DNA of 64,000 nucleotides from Streptomyces decoyicus (GTDB taxonomy: Bacteria > Actinomycetota > Actinomycetes > Streptomycetales > Streptomycetaceae): NCBI RefSeq assembly GCF_019880305.1, contig NZ_CP082301.1, forward strand, positions 4,712,001 to 4,776,000, read 5' to 3'. The position numbers and the translations under genes were made by a program. Below the pieces are notes generated by a model that was given only the letters and a program-made list of their open reading frames with translations, had not been told where the DNA came from and made no database searches. The first letter of the stretch is position 1. Each line of letters starts with the position of its first letter. Positions 7,073-14,536 of the stretch are shown here, piece after piece.

Positions 7073-7078
7073 AACCAC

Positions 7079-7243
7079 ATGGCCCGCAACGAACTACGCC
7101 CGGTCGTCAAGCTCCGGTCCACCGCCGGCACCGGCTACACCTACGTGACCCGCAAGAACCGCCGTAACGACCCCGACCGCCTGGAACTGCGCAAGTACGA
7201 CCCGGTGGCCGGCCGTCATGTCGCCTTCCGAGAGGAGCGCTGA
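7079..7243 (+). CDS. rpmG: 50S ribosomal protein L33, zinc-independent paralogue
   Basis: 54 residues, MARNELRPVVKLRSTAGTGY...TRKNRRNDPDRLELRKYDP, the L33 signature. It has no cysteines, so it is the zinc-free form. There is no ribosome-binding site before the ATG; the -10 box TATACT sits 6 nt upstream, consistent with a leaderless mRNA. The stop is 5 bp before the L31 start, so the two are co-transcribed. Confidence 0.95.
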   Translation: MARNELRPVVKLRSTAGTGYTYVTRKNRRNDPDRLELRKYDPVAGRHVAFREER

Positions 7244-7248
7244 GCACT

Positions 7249-7503
7249 GTGCAGTCCGGAATCCACCCCGCATACGAGCCGGTCGTCTTCCGCGACCGGG
7301 CCGCCGACTTCGCCTTCCTGACCCGCTCGACCGCGACCAGTGACCTGACGGTCGAGTGGACGGACGGCAACACCTATCCCGTCATCGACGTCGAGATCTC
7401 CTCGGCGAGCCACCCCTTCTACACGGGCACCGCCCGGGTGCTGGACACCGCGGGCCGCGTCGAGCGGTTCGAGCGCCGCTACGGCAAGCGCGAGGCCCGC
7501 TGA
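7249..7503 (+). CDS. rpmE: 50S ribosomal protein L31, type B
   Basis: 84 residues, MQSGIHPAYEPVVFRDRAADFAFLTRST, then DVEISSASHPFYTG and RFERRYGKR, the type B L31 signature. It lacks the CxxC zinc site of type A L31. In Streptomyces and Bacillus type B L31 replaces the zinc-containing form under zinc limitation, releasing zinc for other uses. GTG at 7249 is preceded by GAGGAG at the end of rpmG. The stop overlaps the start of the COG0523 gene (TGATG at 7501-7505). Confidence 0.95.
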   Translation: MQSGIHPAYEPVVFRDRAADFAFLTRSTATSDLTVEWTDGNTYPVIDVEISSASHPFYTGTARVLDTAGRVERFERRYGKREAR

Positions 7504-8651
7504 TGGAACGGCTCCCTGTCGTGCTGGTGGGCGGCCTGCACGCGGAGGCGCGGCGGGCCGCCGTCGAGCGGCTGCTGCGATCCGTCCCCGGCAGCGTCGC
7601 CCTCCACCACGACCTCGCCTCCGCCACCGAGGGCACCGTGCGGCGCACGGTCCGCGACGCGGGCGGCACCCTCGACACCGGATCGGCGCCGCTGGTCAAC
7701 GACTGCGCCTGCTGTGCGCTGCGCGAGGACCTGGTGCCCGAGCTGGAGCGGCTGGCCGCCGGCCGCACCTGCCGGCTGGCCGTCGTCGAACTGTGGGACT
7801 CGGTCGAGCCCAAGGCGATGGCCGAGGTGGTCACCGCCTGCGGCAGCGAGAACTTCGCCCTCACCGGTGTCGTCACCGCCGTCGACCCCGCGCTGCTGCT
7901 GCCCTACCTCAGCTGCGGCGACGACCTCGCGGAAGCCGGCCTCGCCGCCGCGGCCTCGGACCAGCGCACGGTCGCCGACACCTGGGCACGGCAGCTGGAG
8001 TACGCGCCGGTGCTGGCGATCGCCACGGGGGAGGAGACGGCGGAGCCGGCCGACCTCGCCCTGCTCGACCAGCTGCATCCGATGGCACTCCGGGTCCCCG
8101 TGGAATCAGGGGAGTTGGCGGCCGCGGCGACGGCCGGTTTCGATGTGGCGGCGGCCGCGGCGCGCCAGCACCCCGCCTGTGCGCTGCTGCCGCAGGAGGC
8201 CGATGCGGAGGGCGTCGGCACGCTCGTCTGGCAGCACACCCGGCCCTTCCATCCCGAGCGGCTCTACTCCGCGCTGGAGGATCTGACCTGTGCGGCCGCG
8301 CGCAGCCGGGGCCGGTTCTGGCTGGCCGACCGCCCGGACACCCTGCTGTCGTGGGACGCGGCCGGCGGGGCGCTGTGCGTGGAGAACGCCGGGCCGTGGC
8401 TGGCCTCGCTGCCGGACGCCGCATGGGAGATGGTGCCGCCGATGCGCCGGGCCGCCGCCGCGCTGGACTGGCACCCCGAGCACGGTGACCGCGCCCAGCA
8501 TCTGGTCTTCACCTCGCCGGGCCTGGACCGTGCGGGACTGGAGTCCCTGCTGGAGTCCTGTCTGCTCACCGACGCCGAGTACGCGGGCGGCCCGCCGGCC
8601 TGGAAGAGCCTGCCGCCCGCCTTCGACGCACTCCTCGACCCCGTTTCGTAG
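7503..8651 (+). CDS. COG0523/CobW-family putative zinc metallochaperone with degenerate P-loop
   Basis: 382 residues. The COG0523 architecture is recognisable: an N-terminal G-domain-like part with the metal-binding CxCC motif (C68, C70, C71 in NDCACCALRED), a central acidic region, and a CobW C-terminal domain (about 235-380, TRPFHPERLYSALED). The expected Walker A GxxGxGKT is replaced by VGGLHAEARRA (residues 9-19), lacking Gly-Lys-Thr, so GTP binding is probably lost or altered. COG0523 proteins in Zur regulons are thought to supply zinc to client proteins. The start overlaps the L31 stop, placing it in the same operon. Activity of the degenerate G domain is unknown. Confidence 0.82.
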   Translation: MERLPVVLVGGLHAEARRAAVERLLRSVPGSVALHHDLASATEGTVRRTVRDAGGTLDTGSAPLVNDCACCALREDLVPELERLAAGRTCRLAVVELWDSVEPKAMAEVVTACGSENFALTGVVTAVDPALLLPYLSCGDDLAEAGLAAAASDQRTVADTWARQLEYAPVLAIATGEETAEPADLALLDQLHPMALRVPVESGELAAAATAGFDVAAAAARQHPACALLPQEADAEGVGTLVWQHTRPFHPERLYSALEDLTCAAARSRGRFWLADRPDTLLSWDAAGGALCVENAGPWLASLPDAAWEMVPPMRRAAAALDWHPEHGDRAQHLVFTSPGLDRAGLESLLESCLLTDAEYAGGPPAWKSLPPAFDALLDPVS

Positions 8652-8780
8652 GACGGGTTCGAAAGGCGGGTTCGTAAGACGGGCCGGGCCCATCCGTACG
8701 GAGCCGGTCCCTCCGGCACGAACCTGTCGCCCCGGCAGTACCCGTCAGCACCTCCACTCAGTACGTACAAGGAAGTTCTC

Positions 8781-9017
8781 ATGCCCCGTCGGCACGACCC
8801 GCGCCGGACGCCCACGCCCCGCCCCAATCCGCTGGACGCGGCGGGCATCACGTACATCGACTACAAGGACACCGATCTGCTGCGGAAGTTCCTCTCCGAC
8901 CGCTGCAAGATCCGCAGCCGCCGGATCACCCGGGTCAGCGCGCAGCAGCAGCGGCAGCTCTCCCGGGCGATCAAGAACGCCCGGGAGATGGCGCTGCTCC
9001 CGTACGCGTCACGGTGA
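8781..9017 (+). CDS. rpsR: 30S ribosomal protein S18, zinc-independent paralogue
   Basis: 78 residues: MPRRHDPRRTPTPRPNPLDAAGITYIDYKDTDLLRKFLSDRCKIRSRRITRVSAQQQRQL, the S18 fold signature with a single cysteine. It is the fifth alternative ribosomal protein of the cluster, 129 bp after the COG0523 gene. ATG at 8781 has the ribosome-binding site AAGGAAG. A set of 17-bp tandem repeats begins within its last codons and a terminator follows at 9094-9124. Confidence 0.93.
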   Translation: MPRRHDPRRTPTPRPNPLDAAGITYIDYKDTDLLRKFLSDRCKIRSRRITRVSAQQQRQLSRAIKNAREMALLPYASR

Positions 9018-9093
9018 CAGCCGTCTCTCGGTGACAGTCGTCTCTCGGTGACGGCCGCCTTTCGGTGACGGGTGCCGTCCGGTGACGGGCGGG
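9012..9093. repeat. five imperfect 17-bp tandem repeats
   Basis: Units of the form CGGTGACAGCCGTCTCT start at 9012, 9029, 9046, 9063 and 9080. The first two differ by one base; later units diverge. The array starts in the last codons of rpsR and contributes its stop codon (TGA inside CGGTGAC), then runs into the terminator. Confidence 0.85.
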
Positions 9094-9124
9094 AGGTCCC
9101 CTGCGTGTGACGCGCAGGGGACCT
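9094..9124. terminator. hairpin terminator after rpsR
   Basis: A perfect 12-bp stem AGGTCCCCTGCG (9094-9105) with CGCAGGGGACCT (9113-9124) and a 7-nt loop, followed by TCTCGTG. It closes the rpmG-rpmE-COG0523-rpsR operon. Confidence 0.85.
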
Positions 9125-9441
9125 TCTCGTGTGTACGGGCCCCTCGGCGGGCGGGCGGGCCGGCCGGGCGACCGCCCGGACCCTGGAACCCGCGCGGCGT
9201 GGCACACGTCTCTTCCTCGGCGGTGAGGGCTTCGGCCCCCTCGGCCCGTACCAGGTGTAAGAGGCACCGGATCAGCGGCGATGGCCTGCGGCCGGCGGTG
9301 CGCAGCGGGCCGGACCGGGTGCTCGACGAGCTGTGACGGCCTCGGCACCGGCTGTCGTGCACGTGCATCTGCGCATGCATCCGCATGAGAACGCAGCTAT
9401 GCTCCCGGGCAGTTGACACCATTTATCACCGGGAGACCCCT
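9125..9441. other. non-coding region upstream of the DUF397 gene
   Basis: About 315 bp without a supported gene. It includes the first copy of the 17-bp palindrome-containing site (9356-9372), followed by a further GCATGCAT-rich stretch to 9385. A possible -10 TATGCT is at 9398-9403. Confidence 0.5.
9356..9372 (-). promoter_or_regulatory. 17-bp site, left copy (candidate operator of the WhiJ/AbaA-like trio)
   Basis: The reverse complement of this segment is GCAGATGCACGTGCACG, identical to 10410-10426 on the plus strand. It contains the 12-bp perfect palindrome GTGCACGTGCAC less its terminal base overlap. It sits 70 bp upstream of the DUF397 start. Mirror-image placement around the trio suggests it binds the XRE regulator encoded by the trio; this is inference. 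Confidence 0.5.
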
Positions 9442-9681
9442 GTGCTCCACGCATACAACGGCATGGCCGCCACAGATCTCCGCGATGTGGCATGGCAGAA
9501 GAGCAGGCACAGCAACTCCCAGGGCTCCTGTGTGGAGTTCGCCAAGCTGCCCGGGGGTGACATCGCGGTACGCAACTCCCGCTTCCCGGACGGACCCGCG
9601 CTCATCTACACACCGGCCGAGGTCCAGGCGATGCTGCTCGGCATCAAGGACGGCGAATTCGACCATCTCGTACGGGACTGA
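9442..9681 (+). CDS. DUF397 protein
   Basis: 79 residues with the DUF397 core: DLRDVAWQKSRHSNSQGSCVEFAKLPGGDIAVRNSRFPDGPALIYTPAEVQAMLLGIKDGEFDHL. GTG at 9442 follows GGGAG. DUF397 proteins are small partners encoded beside WhiJ-type XRE regulators in Streptomyces and are implicated in developmental and antibiotic control (for example the abaA locus). Here an HATPase protein and a WhiJ-like regulator follow within 1.2 kb. It is probably cytoplasmic. Confidence 0.9.
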   Translation: MLHAYNGMAATDLRDVAWQKSRHSNSQGSCVEFAKLPGGDIAVRNSRFPDGPALIYTPAEVQAMLLGIKDGEFDHLVRD

Positions 9682-9803
9682 GCGCCCGTCGGCCGTCGAG
9701 CGGCCGCCGGATGCGGGCCCCGTATGCGGCGCGGTGTGCGCACAGGGCAGCACAGCGCAACCGGGCGCCCGTAGGTGGCGGGGCGCCCGGTGTGAGGGAA
9801 CGG

Positions 9804-10286
9804 CTACGGCAGGCGGAACTGCGCCCACACGATCTTGCCGTGTGCGGCACCGGCCAGTGGATGCCAGCCCCAGCTGTCGCTGAAGGAATCCACGAGATAC
9901 AGCCCACGGCCCGACTCCGCGGCGGAATCCGCCTCGCCGGCGACCGGTGACTCATCGCTCGGGTCCCGTACGGCACAGATCAGCCGCGAGGACCAGCGCA
10001 TCAGATGGATCCGGGCGGGCGGCGCGGCGTCGGGGTGCTCCGGGGCGGCGAGGATCGCGTGCCGCAGGGCATTGGTGACGAGCTCGGACACCACCAGGGC
10101 GACCGAGTCGAAGAGATCGTCCAGATCCCAGCCCTGCAGGGTCTCGCGGGTGAACGCACGTGCACAGCGCACCGATTCATAGCGTGCCGGGAGTGTGCGG
10201 GATGCGGAGCCGGAGACAGTCAAGGGGTCGACGGGAGGAAAGCCCTGCCATAACGGCTCGAGCATGGTCAAAACCTTGGTCCCCAT
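9804..10286 (-). CDS. ATP-binding protein, RsbW-like HATPase domain
   Basis: 160 residues with a GHKL/HATPase_c_2 domain: the N-box SLVVSELVTNALRHA-type helix (VALVVSELVTNALRH), a degenerate G1 region (CAVRDPSDE) and GRGLYLVDSFSDSWGW. This is the fold of anti-sigma factor kinases. In Streptomyces such stand-alone domains are often paired with DUF397 and WhiJ-like genes. ATG at 10286 has AGGAG 8 nt upstream; a GTG at 10295 overlaps that site and is less likely. It is convergent with the DUF397 gene and divergent from the XRE gene. No sigma factor is adjacent, so its target is unknown. Confidence 0.88.
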   Translation of the reverse strand: MGTKVLTMLEPLWQGFPPVDPLTVSGSASRTLPARYESVRCARAFTRETLQGWDLDDLFDSVALVVSELVTNALRHAILAAPEHPDAAPPARIHLMRWSSRLICAVRDPSDESPVAGEADSAAESGRGLYLVDSFSDSWGWHPLAGAAHGKIVWAQFRLP

Positions 10287-10600
10287 GCGAGGCACTCCTG
10301 GCGTTCGCGGACGTCATGACCCTGGCCGGTCAGCCGGATCTGGCGGATCTTTCACGAGCGTGCATGCGTGCGACGCCTATGGTTCCCAATGCGCGGGACA
10401 GATGCAAGGGCAGATGCACGTGCACGTGACGCGATTGCACCGGCACGGGCCGATTCCTCCGGAATTCTTCCTGCCGCTTCGCGTGGAGGGCTTGCGGGAG
10501 CCTCACATATCAGTAACCGGATGAGCACTCAACGAAGCCCGAACGTGGCAGACTGCGGCCCACTGTTGGGACAGGGCGGGGTCACAGGAGGGTCTGAGAG
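10287..10600. other. divergent regulatory region between the HATPase and XRE genes
   Basis: 314 bp without a gene. It carries the right copy of the 17-bp site (10410-10426) within a TGCA-rich stretch (10395-10440), midway between the two divergent starts, and so is likely to hold both promoters. GGAGGG before 10601 is the ribosome-binding site of the XRE gene. Confidence 0.6.
10410..10426 (+). promoter_or_regulatory. 17-bp site, right copy (candidate operator)
   Basis: GCAGATGCACGTGCACG, an exact inverted copy of 9356-9372. Its core GTGCACGTGCAC-type palindrome is typical of dimeric HTH operators. It lies between the divergent HATPase and XRE genes. Confidence 0.5.
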
Positions 10601-11464
10601 GTGTCCGCAAGTGAGTCGAGCGGGTCGGTGGTGCGGCGGATCCTGCTCGGGTCGCAGCTCCGCCGGCTGCGTGAATCGCGTGGGATAACCCGTGAGGCGG
10701 CCGGCTACTCGATCCGTGCGTCCGAATCGAAGATCAGCCGCATGGAGTTGGGCCGCGTGAGCTTCAAGGCACGTGACGTGGAGGACCTGCTCACGCTGTA
10801 CGGCGTCGGTGACGAGCAGGAGCGCGAGGCGCTGCTGTCGCTGGCGCGGGAGGCGAATGTCGCCGGCTGGTGGCACAGCTATACCGATGTGCTGCCCGGC
10901 TGGTTCCAGACGTATGTGGGTCTGGAAGGAGCCACTTCCCTCCTCCGCGTCTACGAAGTCCAGTTCGTGCACGGTCTGTTGCAGACGGAGGCCTATGCGC
11001 AGGCCGTCGTCAGACGCGGCATGCCGGATGCCGGGCCCGCCGAGATAGAACGTCGCGTCGCGCTCCGTCTGGAGCGCCAGAAGCTGCTGGTGGCCGAGCG
11101 GTCGGCGCAGTTCCACTGTGTGCTGGACGAGGCCGCGCTGCGTCGCCCGTACGGCGAACGTGCCGTCATGCGCGAGCAGATGAAGCATCTGATCGAGGTG
11201 TCCGAGCGGCCCAATGTGCGGCTTCAGGTGATGCCCTTCAGTCTGGGAGGGCACGCGGGCGAGAGCGGAGCCTTCACCATGCTCGGCTTCCAGGAGTCGG
11301 GTCTGCCGGACGTCGTCTATCTGGAGCAGCTCACGAGCGCGCTCTATGTGGACAAGCCCGAAGAGGTGGCGCAGTACGCGCGGGTGATGGACCGCCTCCA
11401 GGAAGAGGGGCCGAATCCGGCCGAGACCAGGGACCTGTTGCGTGGTCTACTCCAACTGATGTGA
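10601..11464 (+). CDS. WhiJ-like XRE-family regulator with DUF5753 domain
   Basis: 287 residues. The N-terminal XRE helix-turn-helix (about 14-70: LRRLRESRGITREAAGYSIRASESKISRMELGR) is followed by the DUF5753 domain (about 95-275, with YEVQFVHGLLQTEAYA and LRLQVMPFSLGGHAG-type motifs). This is the WhiJ/AbaA-ORFA arrangement, expanded to dozens of paralogues in Streptomyces. Members repress developmental genes and their activity is thought to be modulated by the partner DUF397 protein. GTG at 10601 follows GGAGGG. Likely targets are the two inverted 17-bp sites at 9356 and 10410, by position only. Confidence 0.92.
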   Translation: MSASESSGSVVRRILLGSQLRRLRESRGITREAAGYSIRASESKISRMELGRVSFKARDVEDLLTLYGVGDEQEREALLSLAREANVAGWWHSYTDVLPGWFQTYVGLEGATSLLRVYEVQFVHGLLQTEAYAQAVVRRGMPDAGPAEIERRVALRLERQKLLVAERSAQFHCVLDEAALRRPYGERAVMREQMKHLIEVSERPNVRLQVMPFSLGGHAGESGAFTMLGFQESGLPDVVYLEQLTSALYVDKPEEVAQYARVMDRLQEEGPNPAETRDLLRGLLQLM

Positions 11465-11548
11465 CGCGTCGGTAGGATGGCGCACCATCAGGAGTCAGCA
11501 CCCCCCAATGCGGCGCCCTGAGCGCCCTGTTCTCCAGATCGGGATGGC

Positions 11549-13006
11549 ATGTCCTACTTCGACGAGTTGGCGTATCAGTTCATCGACGGCGAGTGGCGGG
11601 CCGGCAGCGGCTCATGGGACATCGTCGACTTCAATCCTTATAACGGCGAGAAGCTGACCTCCATACCCGTCGCCACGGTCGAGGAGATAGACCAGGCCTA
11701 CCGCGCCGCGGAGCGCGCGCAGCGGGAGTGGGGCGCCACCAATCCGTACGCCAGGCGGCTCGTCTTCGAGCGCGTGCTGCGGATCATCGACGATCGTGAG
11801 GCGGAGCTGGCCGAGGCGATCGCCGCCGAGGTCGGCGGCACGCTCGTCAAGGTGGGCTTCGAGCTGCATCTGGCGCGGGAGTTCCTGCGCGAGGCGATCC
11901 AGCTGGCGCTGCGCGCCGAGGGCCGCATCCTGCCCTCGCCCATCGACGGCAAGGAGAACCGTCTCTACCGGCTGCCGGTCGGTGTCGTCGGGGTCATCAG
12001 CCCGTTCAACTTCCCCTTCCTGCTGTCGCTCAAGTCCGTCGCGCCCGCCATCGCCCTCGGCAACGCCGTCGTCCTCAAGCCGCACCAGAACACCCCGGTG
12101 TGCGGCGGCGGTCTGGTCGCCAAGATCTTCGAGGAGGCGGGGCTGCCGGCGGGCGTGCTCAATGTGGTGGTCACCGACATCGCCGAGATCGGTGATGCGC
12201 TGATCGAGCACCCGGTGCCCAAGACCATCTCCTTCACCGGCTCCGAGAAGGTCGGCCGGCATGTGGCGACGGTCGCCGCCGCCCACTTCAAGCACTCCGT
12301 GCTGGAACTGGGCGGCAACAGCGCACTGGTCGTCCTCGACGACGCCGATATCGACTACGCGGTGGACGCGGCCGTCTTCAGCCGCTTCGTCCACCAGGGC
12401 CAGGTCTGTATGGCCGCCAACCGCGTGCTCGTGGACCGCACCGTGGAGCGGGAGTTCACCGAGAAGTTCGTCGCCAGGGTCGCGGCCCTGAAGGTCGGCG
12501 ACCCCACCGACCCGCAGACCCATATCGGCCCGCTGATCAACGAGGGCCAGGCCGAGGCGATCACCTCGCTGGTGGACCGCGCGGTCGCCGACGGCGCCTC
12601 GGCGCTCCTGCACGGCGAGACCCGGGGCACGCTGGTGGCGCCGAGCGTGCTGAGCGGACTGCCGGACGACTCCCCGCTGCTGCAACAGGAGATCTTCGGG
12701 CCCGTGGTGGTGCTGGTTCCGTTCGACGGCGACGAGGAAGCGGTGCGGCTCACCAACGCGACGCCCTACGGGCTCAGCGGTGCCGTGCACACCAGGGACA
12801 TCGAGCGGGGTGTGCGGTTCGCCAAGCGCATCGAGACCGGGATGTTCCACGTCAACGACGCCACGGTCCATGACGAGCCGATCGTGCCCTTCGGCGGTGC
12901 GAAGAGCTCCGGGGTGGGGCGGCTGAACGGCGACGCGATGGTGGAGGCGTTCACCACGACCAAGTGGATCTCCATCCAGCACGGGCGGTCGCAGTTCCCG
13001 TTCTGA
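11549..13006 (+). CDS. aldehyde dehydrogenase (benzaldehyde dehydrogenase-like)
   Basis: 485 residues, the usual length of the ALDH superfamily. Visible active-site elements are the cofactor Lys177 (NAVVLKPHQNTP), the FTGSEKVG loop (229-236), the general base Glu253 in LELGGNSA and the nucleophile Cys287 in HQGQVCMAANR. The NAD(P)-dependent enzyme oxidises an aldehyde to the acid. The sequence pattern (SPFNFPFLLSLKS, HVNDATVHDEP) resembles aromatic aldehyde dehydrogenases such as vanillin or benzaldehyde dehydrogenase; the substrate is inferred. A -10-like TAGGAT at about 11471 lies 75 bp upstream. It appears monocistronic. Confidence 0.93.
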   Translation: MSYFDELAYQFIDGEWRAGSGSWDIVDFNPYNGEKLTSIPVATVEEIDQAYRAAERAQREWGATNPYARRLVFERVLRIIDDREAELAEAIAAEVGGTLVKVGFELHLAREFLREAIQLALRAEGRILPSPIDGKENRLYRLPVGVVGVISPFNFPFLLSLKSVAPAIALGNAVVLKPHQNTPVCGGGLVAKIFEEAGLPAGVLNVVVTDIAEIGDALIEHPVPKTISFTGSEKVGRHVATVAAAHFKHSVLELGGNSALVVLDDADIDYAVDAAVFSRFVHQGQVCMAANRVLVDRTVEREFTEKFVARVAALKVGDPTDPQTHIGPLINEGQAEAITSLVDRAVADGASALLHGETRGTLVAPSVLSGLPDDSPLLQQEIFGPVVVLVPFDGDEEAVRLTNATPYGLSGAVHTRDIERGVRFAKRIETGMFHVNDATVHDEPIVPFGGAKSSGVGRLNGDAMVEAFTTTKWISIQHGRSQFPF

Positions 13007-13140
13007 GAAGTGCGGGGATCCGGGGCGGCCCGCAGCGAGTTGCGGACAGAAGCTGACCGCAAGGGCTCCTACCTTGAGTGATGTCGAAAGGCGGACGGCG
13101 AAAAGCCGGCCGCCGACGGATGTCAGGAAAGGCGGATCCC

Positions 13141-13689
13141 ATGCCCACTCACGTTCTTGCCGAGGCCCACGGCGACGAGGCCGGCGCGCTGCTGGCCTTT
13201 CTGGAGGCCCAGCGCGGCGGGCTGCGGCGCTCGGTCCTGGGGCTGACCGATGCCCAGGCGGCCCAGCGTCCGAGCGTCAGTGAGCTGTCACTGGCCGGAC
13301 TGGTCAAGCATGTCGCGGAGACCGAGCAGACCTGGGTGGAGACCGCGCAGGAACGGCCGCACTCCATCGAGCGGAACGCCGAGACCTGGCACCTGAGCTT
13401 CGAGCTCGGGGACGGCGAGAGCCTGGCGGAGGTGCTGGCGTTCTGGGACAAGGTCGCACGGCGCACGGAGGACTTCATCCGCTCCGTGCCGAGCCTGAAC
13501 GACACCTTCCCGCTGCCCGAGGCGCCCTGGTACCCGCCGCAGGCCCGGCAGTCGATGCGCTGGCTGGTGCTGCATCTGATCGAGGAGACGGCCCGGCACG
13601 CCGGCCACGCCGACATCCTCCGCGAGTCCCTGGACGGCAGGACGGCCTTTGCCCTGGTGGACGAGGAGCAGCAGGCGCAGCGGGGGTGA
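13141..13689 (+). CDS. DinB/DUF664-family protein
   Basis: 182 residues with the DinB four-helix-bundle pattern: SLAGLVKHVAETEQTWV near residue 60 and HLIEETARHAGHADILRESLDG near 145, which provide the three metal-binding histidines (H in VKHV, and the H..H pair in ARHAGHAD). The family includes thiol-dependent transferases such as bacillithiol- and mycothiol-dependent enzymes; the reaction here is unknown. ATG at 13141 follows AGGAAAGG. An in-frame extension to 13078 exists but would add a basic stretch without motif. Cytoplasmic. Confidence 0.88.
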   Translation: MPTHVLAEAHGDEAGALLAFLEAQRGGLRRSVLGLTDAQAAQRPSVSELSLAGLVKHVAETEQTWVETAQERPHSIERNAETWHLSFELGDGESLAEVLAFWDKVARRTEDFIRSVPSLNDTFPLPEAPWYPPQARQSMRWLVLHLIEETARHAGHADILRESLDGRTAFALVDEEQQAQRG

Positions 13690-13751
13690 GCGCGGGGCCC
13701 TGCCAGGGGTTCTAGGCTGACGGCAAGGGCGCGTGAGGGATAGAGGAGACG

Positions 13752-14456
13752 ATGTCGGCGATCCGGCTGTTGGTACTGGGCGCCGTGCGGCAGCACGGCC
13801 GGGCGCACGGCTATCAGGTGCGCAACGACCTGGAGTACTGGGGCGCCCATGAGTGGTCCAACGCCAAGCCCGGCTCGATCTATCACGCGCTCAAGCAGAT
13901 GGCCAAGCAAGGGCTGCTGCACGCCCATGACATCGCGCCCAGCACCGCCGGCGGTCCGCCGCGTACCGAGTACGAGCTGACCGCGGCGGGCGAGGCGGAG
14001 TACTTCGCGCTGCTGCGCGCGGCGCTCGCCCAGCACGACCAGAAGGTCGACATGCTCAGCGCGGCCATCGGCTTCGTCGTCGATCTGCCGCGGGCCGAGG
14101 CGGTGGCGCTGCTCAAGGAGCGGGTGCGGGCGCTGGAGGAGTGGCGGAGCACGGTCACCGGGTACTACACGCCCGAGGAAGGGCCCGAAACGCTCGGCCA
14201 CATCGGCGAGATCATGAATATGTGGGTGCACTCCGCGGACAGCGGCGCCGTGTGGACGCGGGGGCTGATCGAGCGGATCGAGGGCGGGGCGTATGTCTTC
14301 GCCGGCGAGGGGGAGCCGTTCGTCGGCGTGCTGGCGGACGGGCAGGAGAATCCGTACGCGGCGAAGAGCGCGCGCTCCCAGGGGGACGGGGAGCCCGGAG
14401 GCGACGGGGACGCCGGGCGCAAGGGCGGCGACGGCGCCGCCACGGAAGCTCATTAA
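13752..14456 (+). CDS. PadR-family transcriptional regulator
   Basis: 234 residues. The N-terminal winged helix has the PadR pattern (IRLLVLGAVRQHGRAHGYQVRNDLEYWG...GSIYHALKQMAKQGLL...RTEYELTAAGEAEYF), followed by a helical dimerisation domain and a Gly/Asp-rich tail (about 200-234). A -10-like TAGGCT lies at 13713-13718. The gene ends inside the first of two TAGTCAA-type operators preceding a drug-type ABC exporter, so it almost certainly represses that exporter. PadR regulators usually respond to small hydrophobic ligands, often exporter substrates. Confidence 0.93.
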   Translation: MSAIRLLVLGAVRQHGRAHGYQVRNDLEYWGAHEWSNAKPGSIYHALKQMAKQGLLHAHDIAPSTAGGPPRTEYELTAAGEAEYFALLRAALAQHDQKVDMLSAAIGFVVDLPRAEAVALLKERVRALEEWRSTVTGYYTPEEGPETLGHIGEIMNMWVHSADSGAVWTRGLIERIEGGAYVFAGEGEPFVGVLADGQENPYAAKSARSQGDGEPGGDGDAGRKGGDGAATEAH

Positions 14457-14469
14457 TCAAGTTTGACTA
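14454..14469. promoter_or_regulatory. PadR operator, copy 1
   Basis: TAATCAA-GT-TTGACTA, a 7-bp inverted repeat with one mismatch and a 2-nt centre. The stop codon TAA of the padR gene is its first three bases. It is centred 49 bp upstream of copy 2. Confidence 0.7.
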
Positions 14470-14502
14470 ACCGCGCAGGAGGAAATACCTTTCGGCGGCA
14501 CA

Positions 14503-14518
14503 TAGTCAAACTTGACTA
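14503..14518. promoter_or_regulatory. PadR operator, copy 2
   Basis: TAGTCAA-AC-TTGACTA, a perfect 7-bp inverted repeat with a 2-nt centre, 19 bp upstream of the ABC ATPase start. The 49-bp distance from copy 1 is close to an integral number of helical turns, allowing cooperative binding. Such AT-rich islands are conspicuous in this GC-rich DNA. Confidence 0.75.
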
Positions 14519-14536
14519 CAGCCGGGAGGAGATGTC

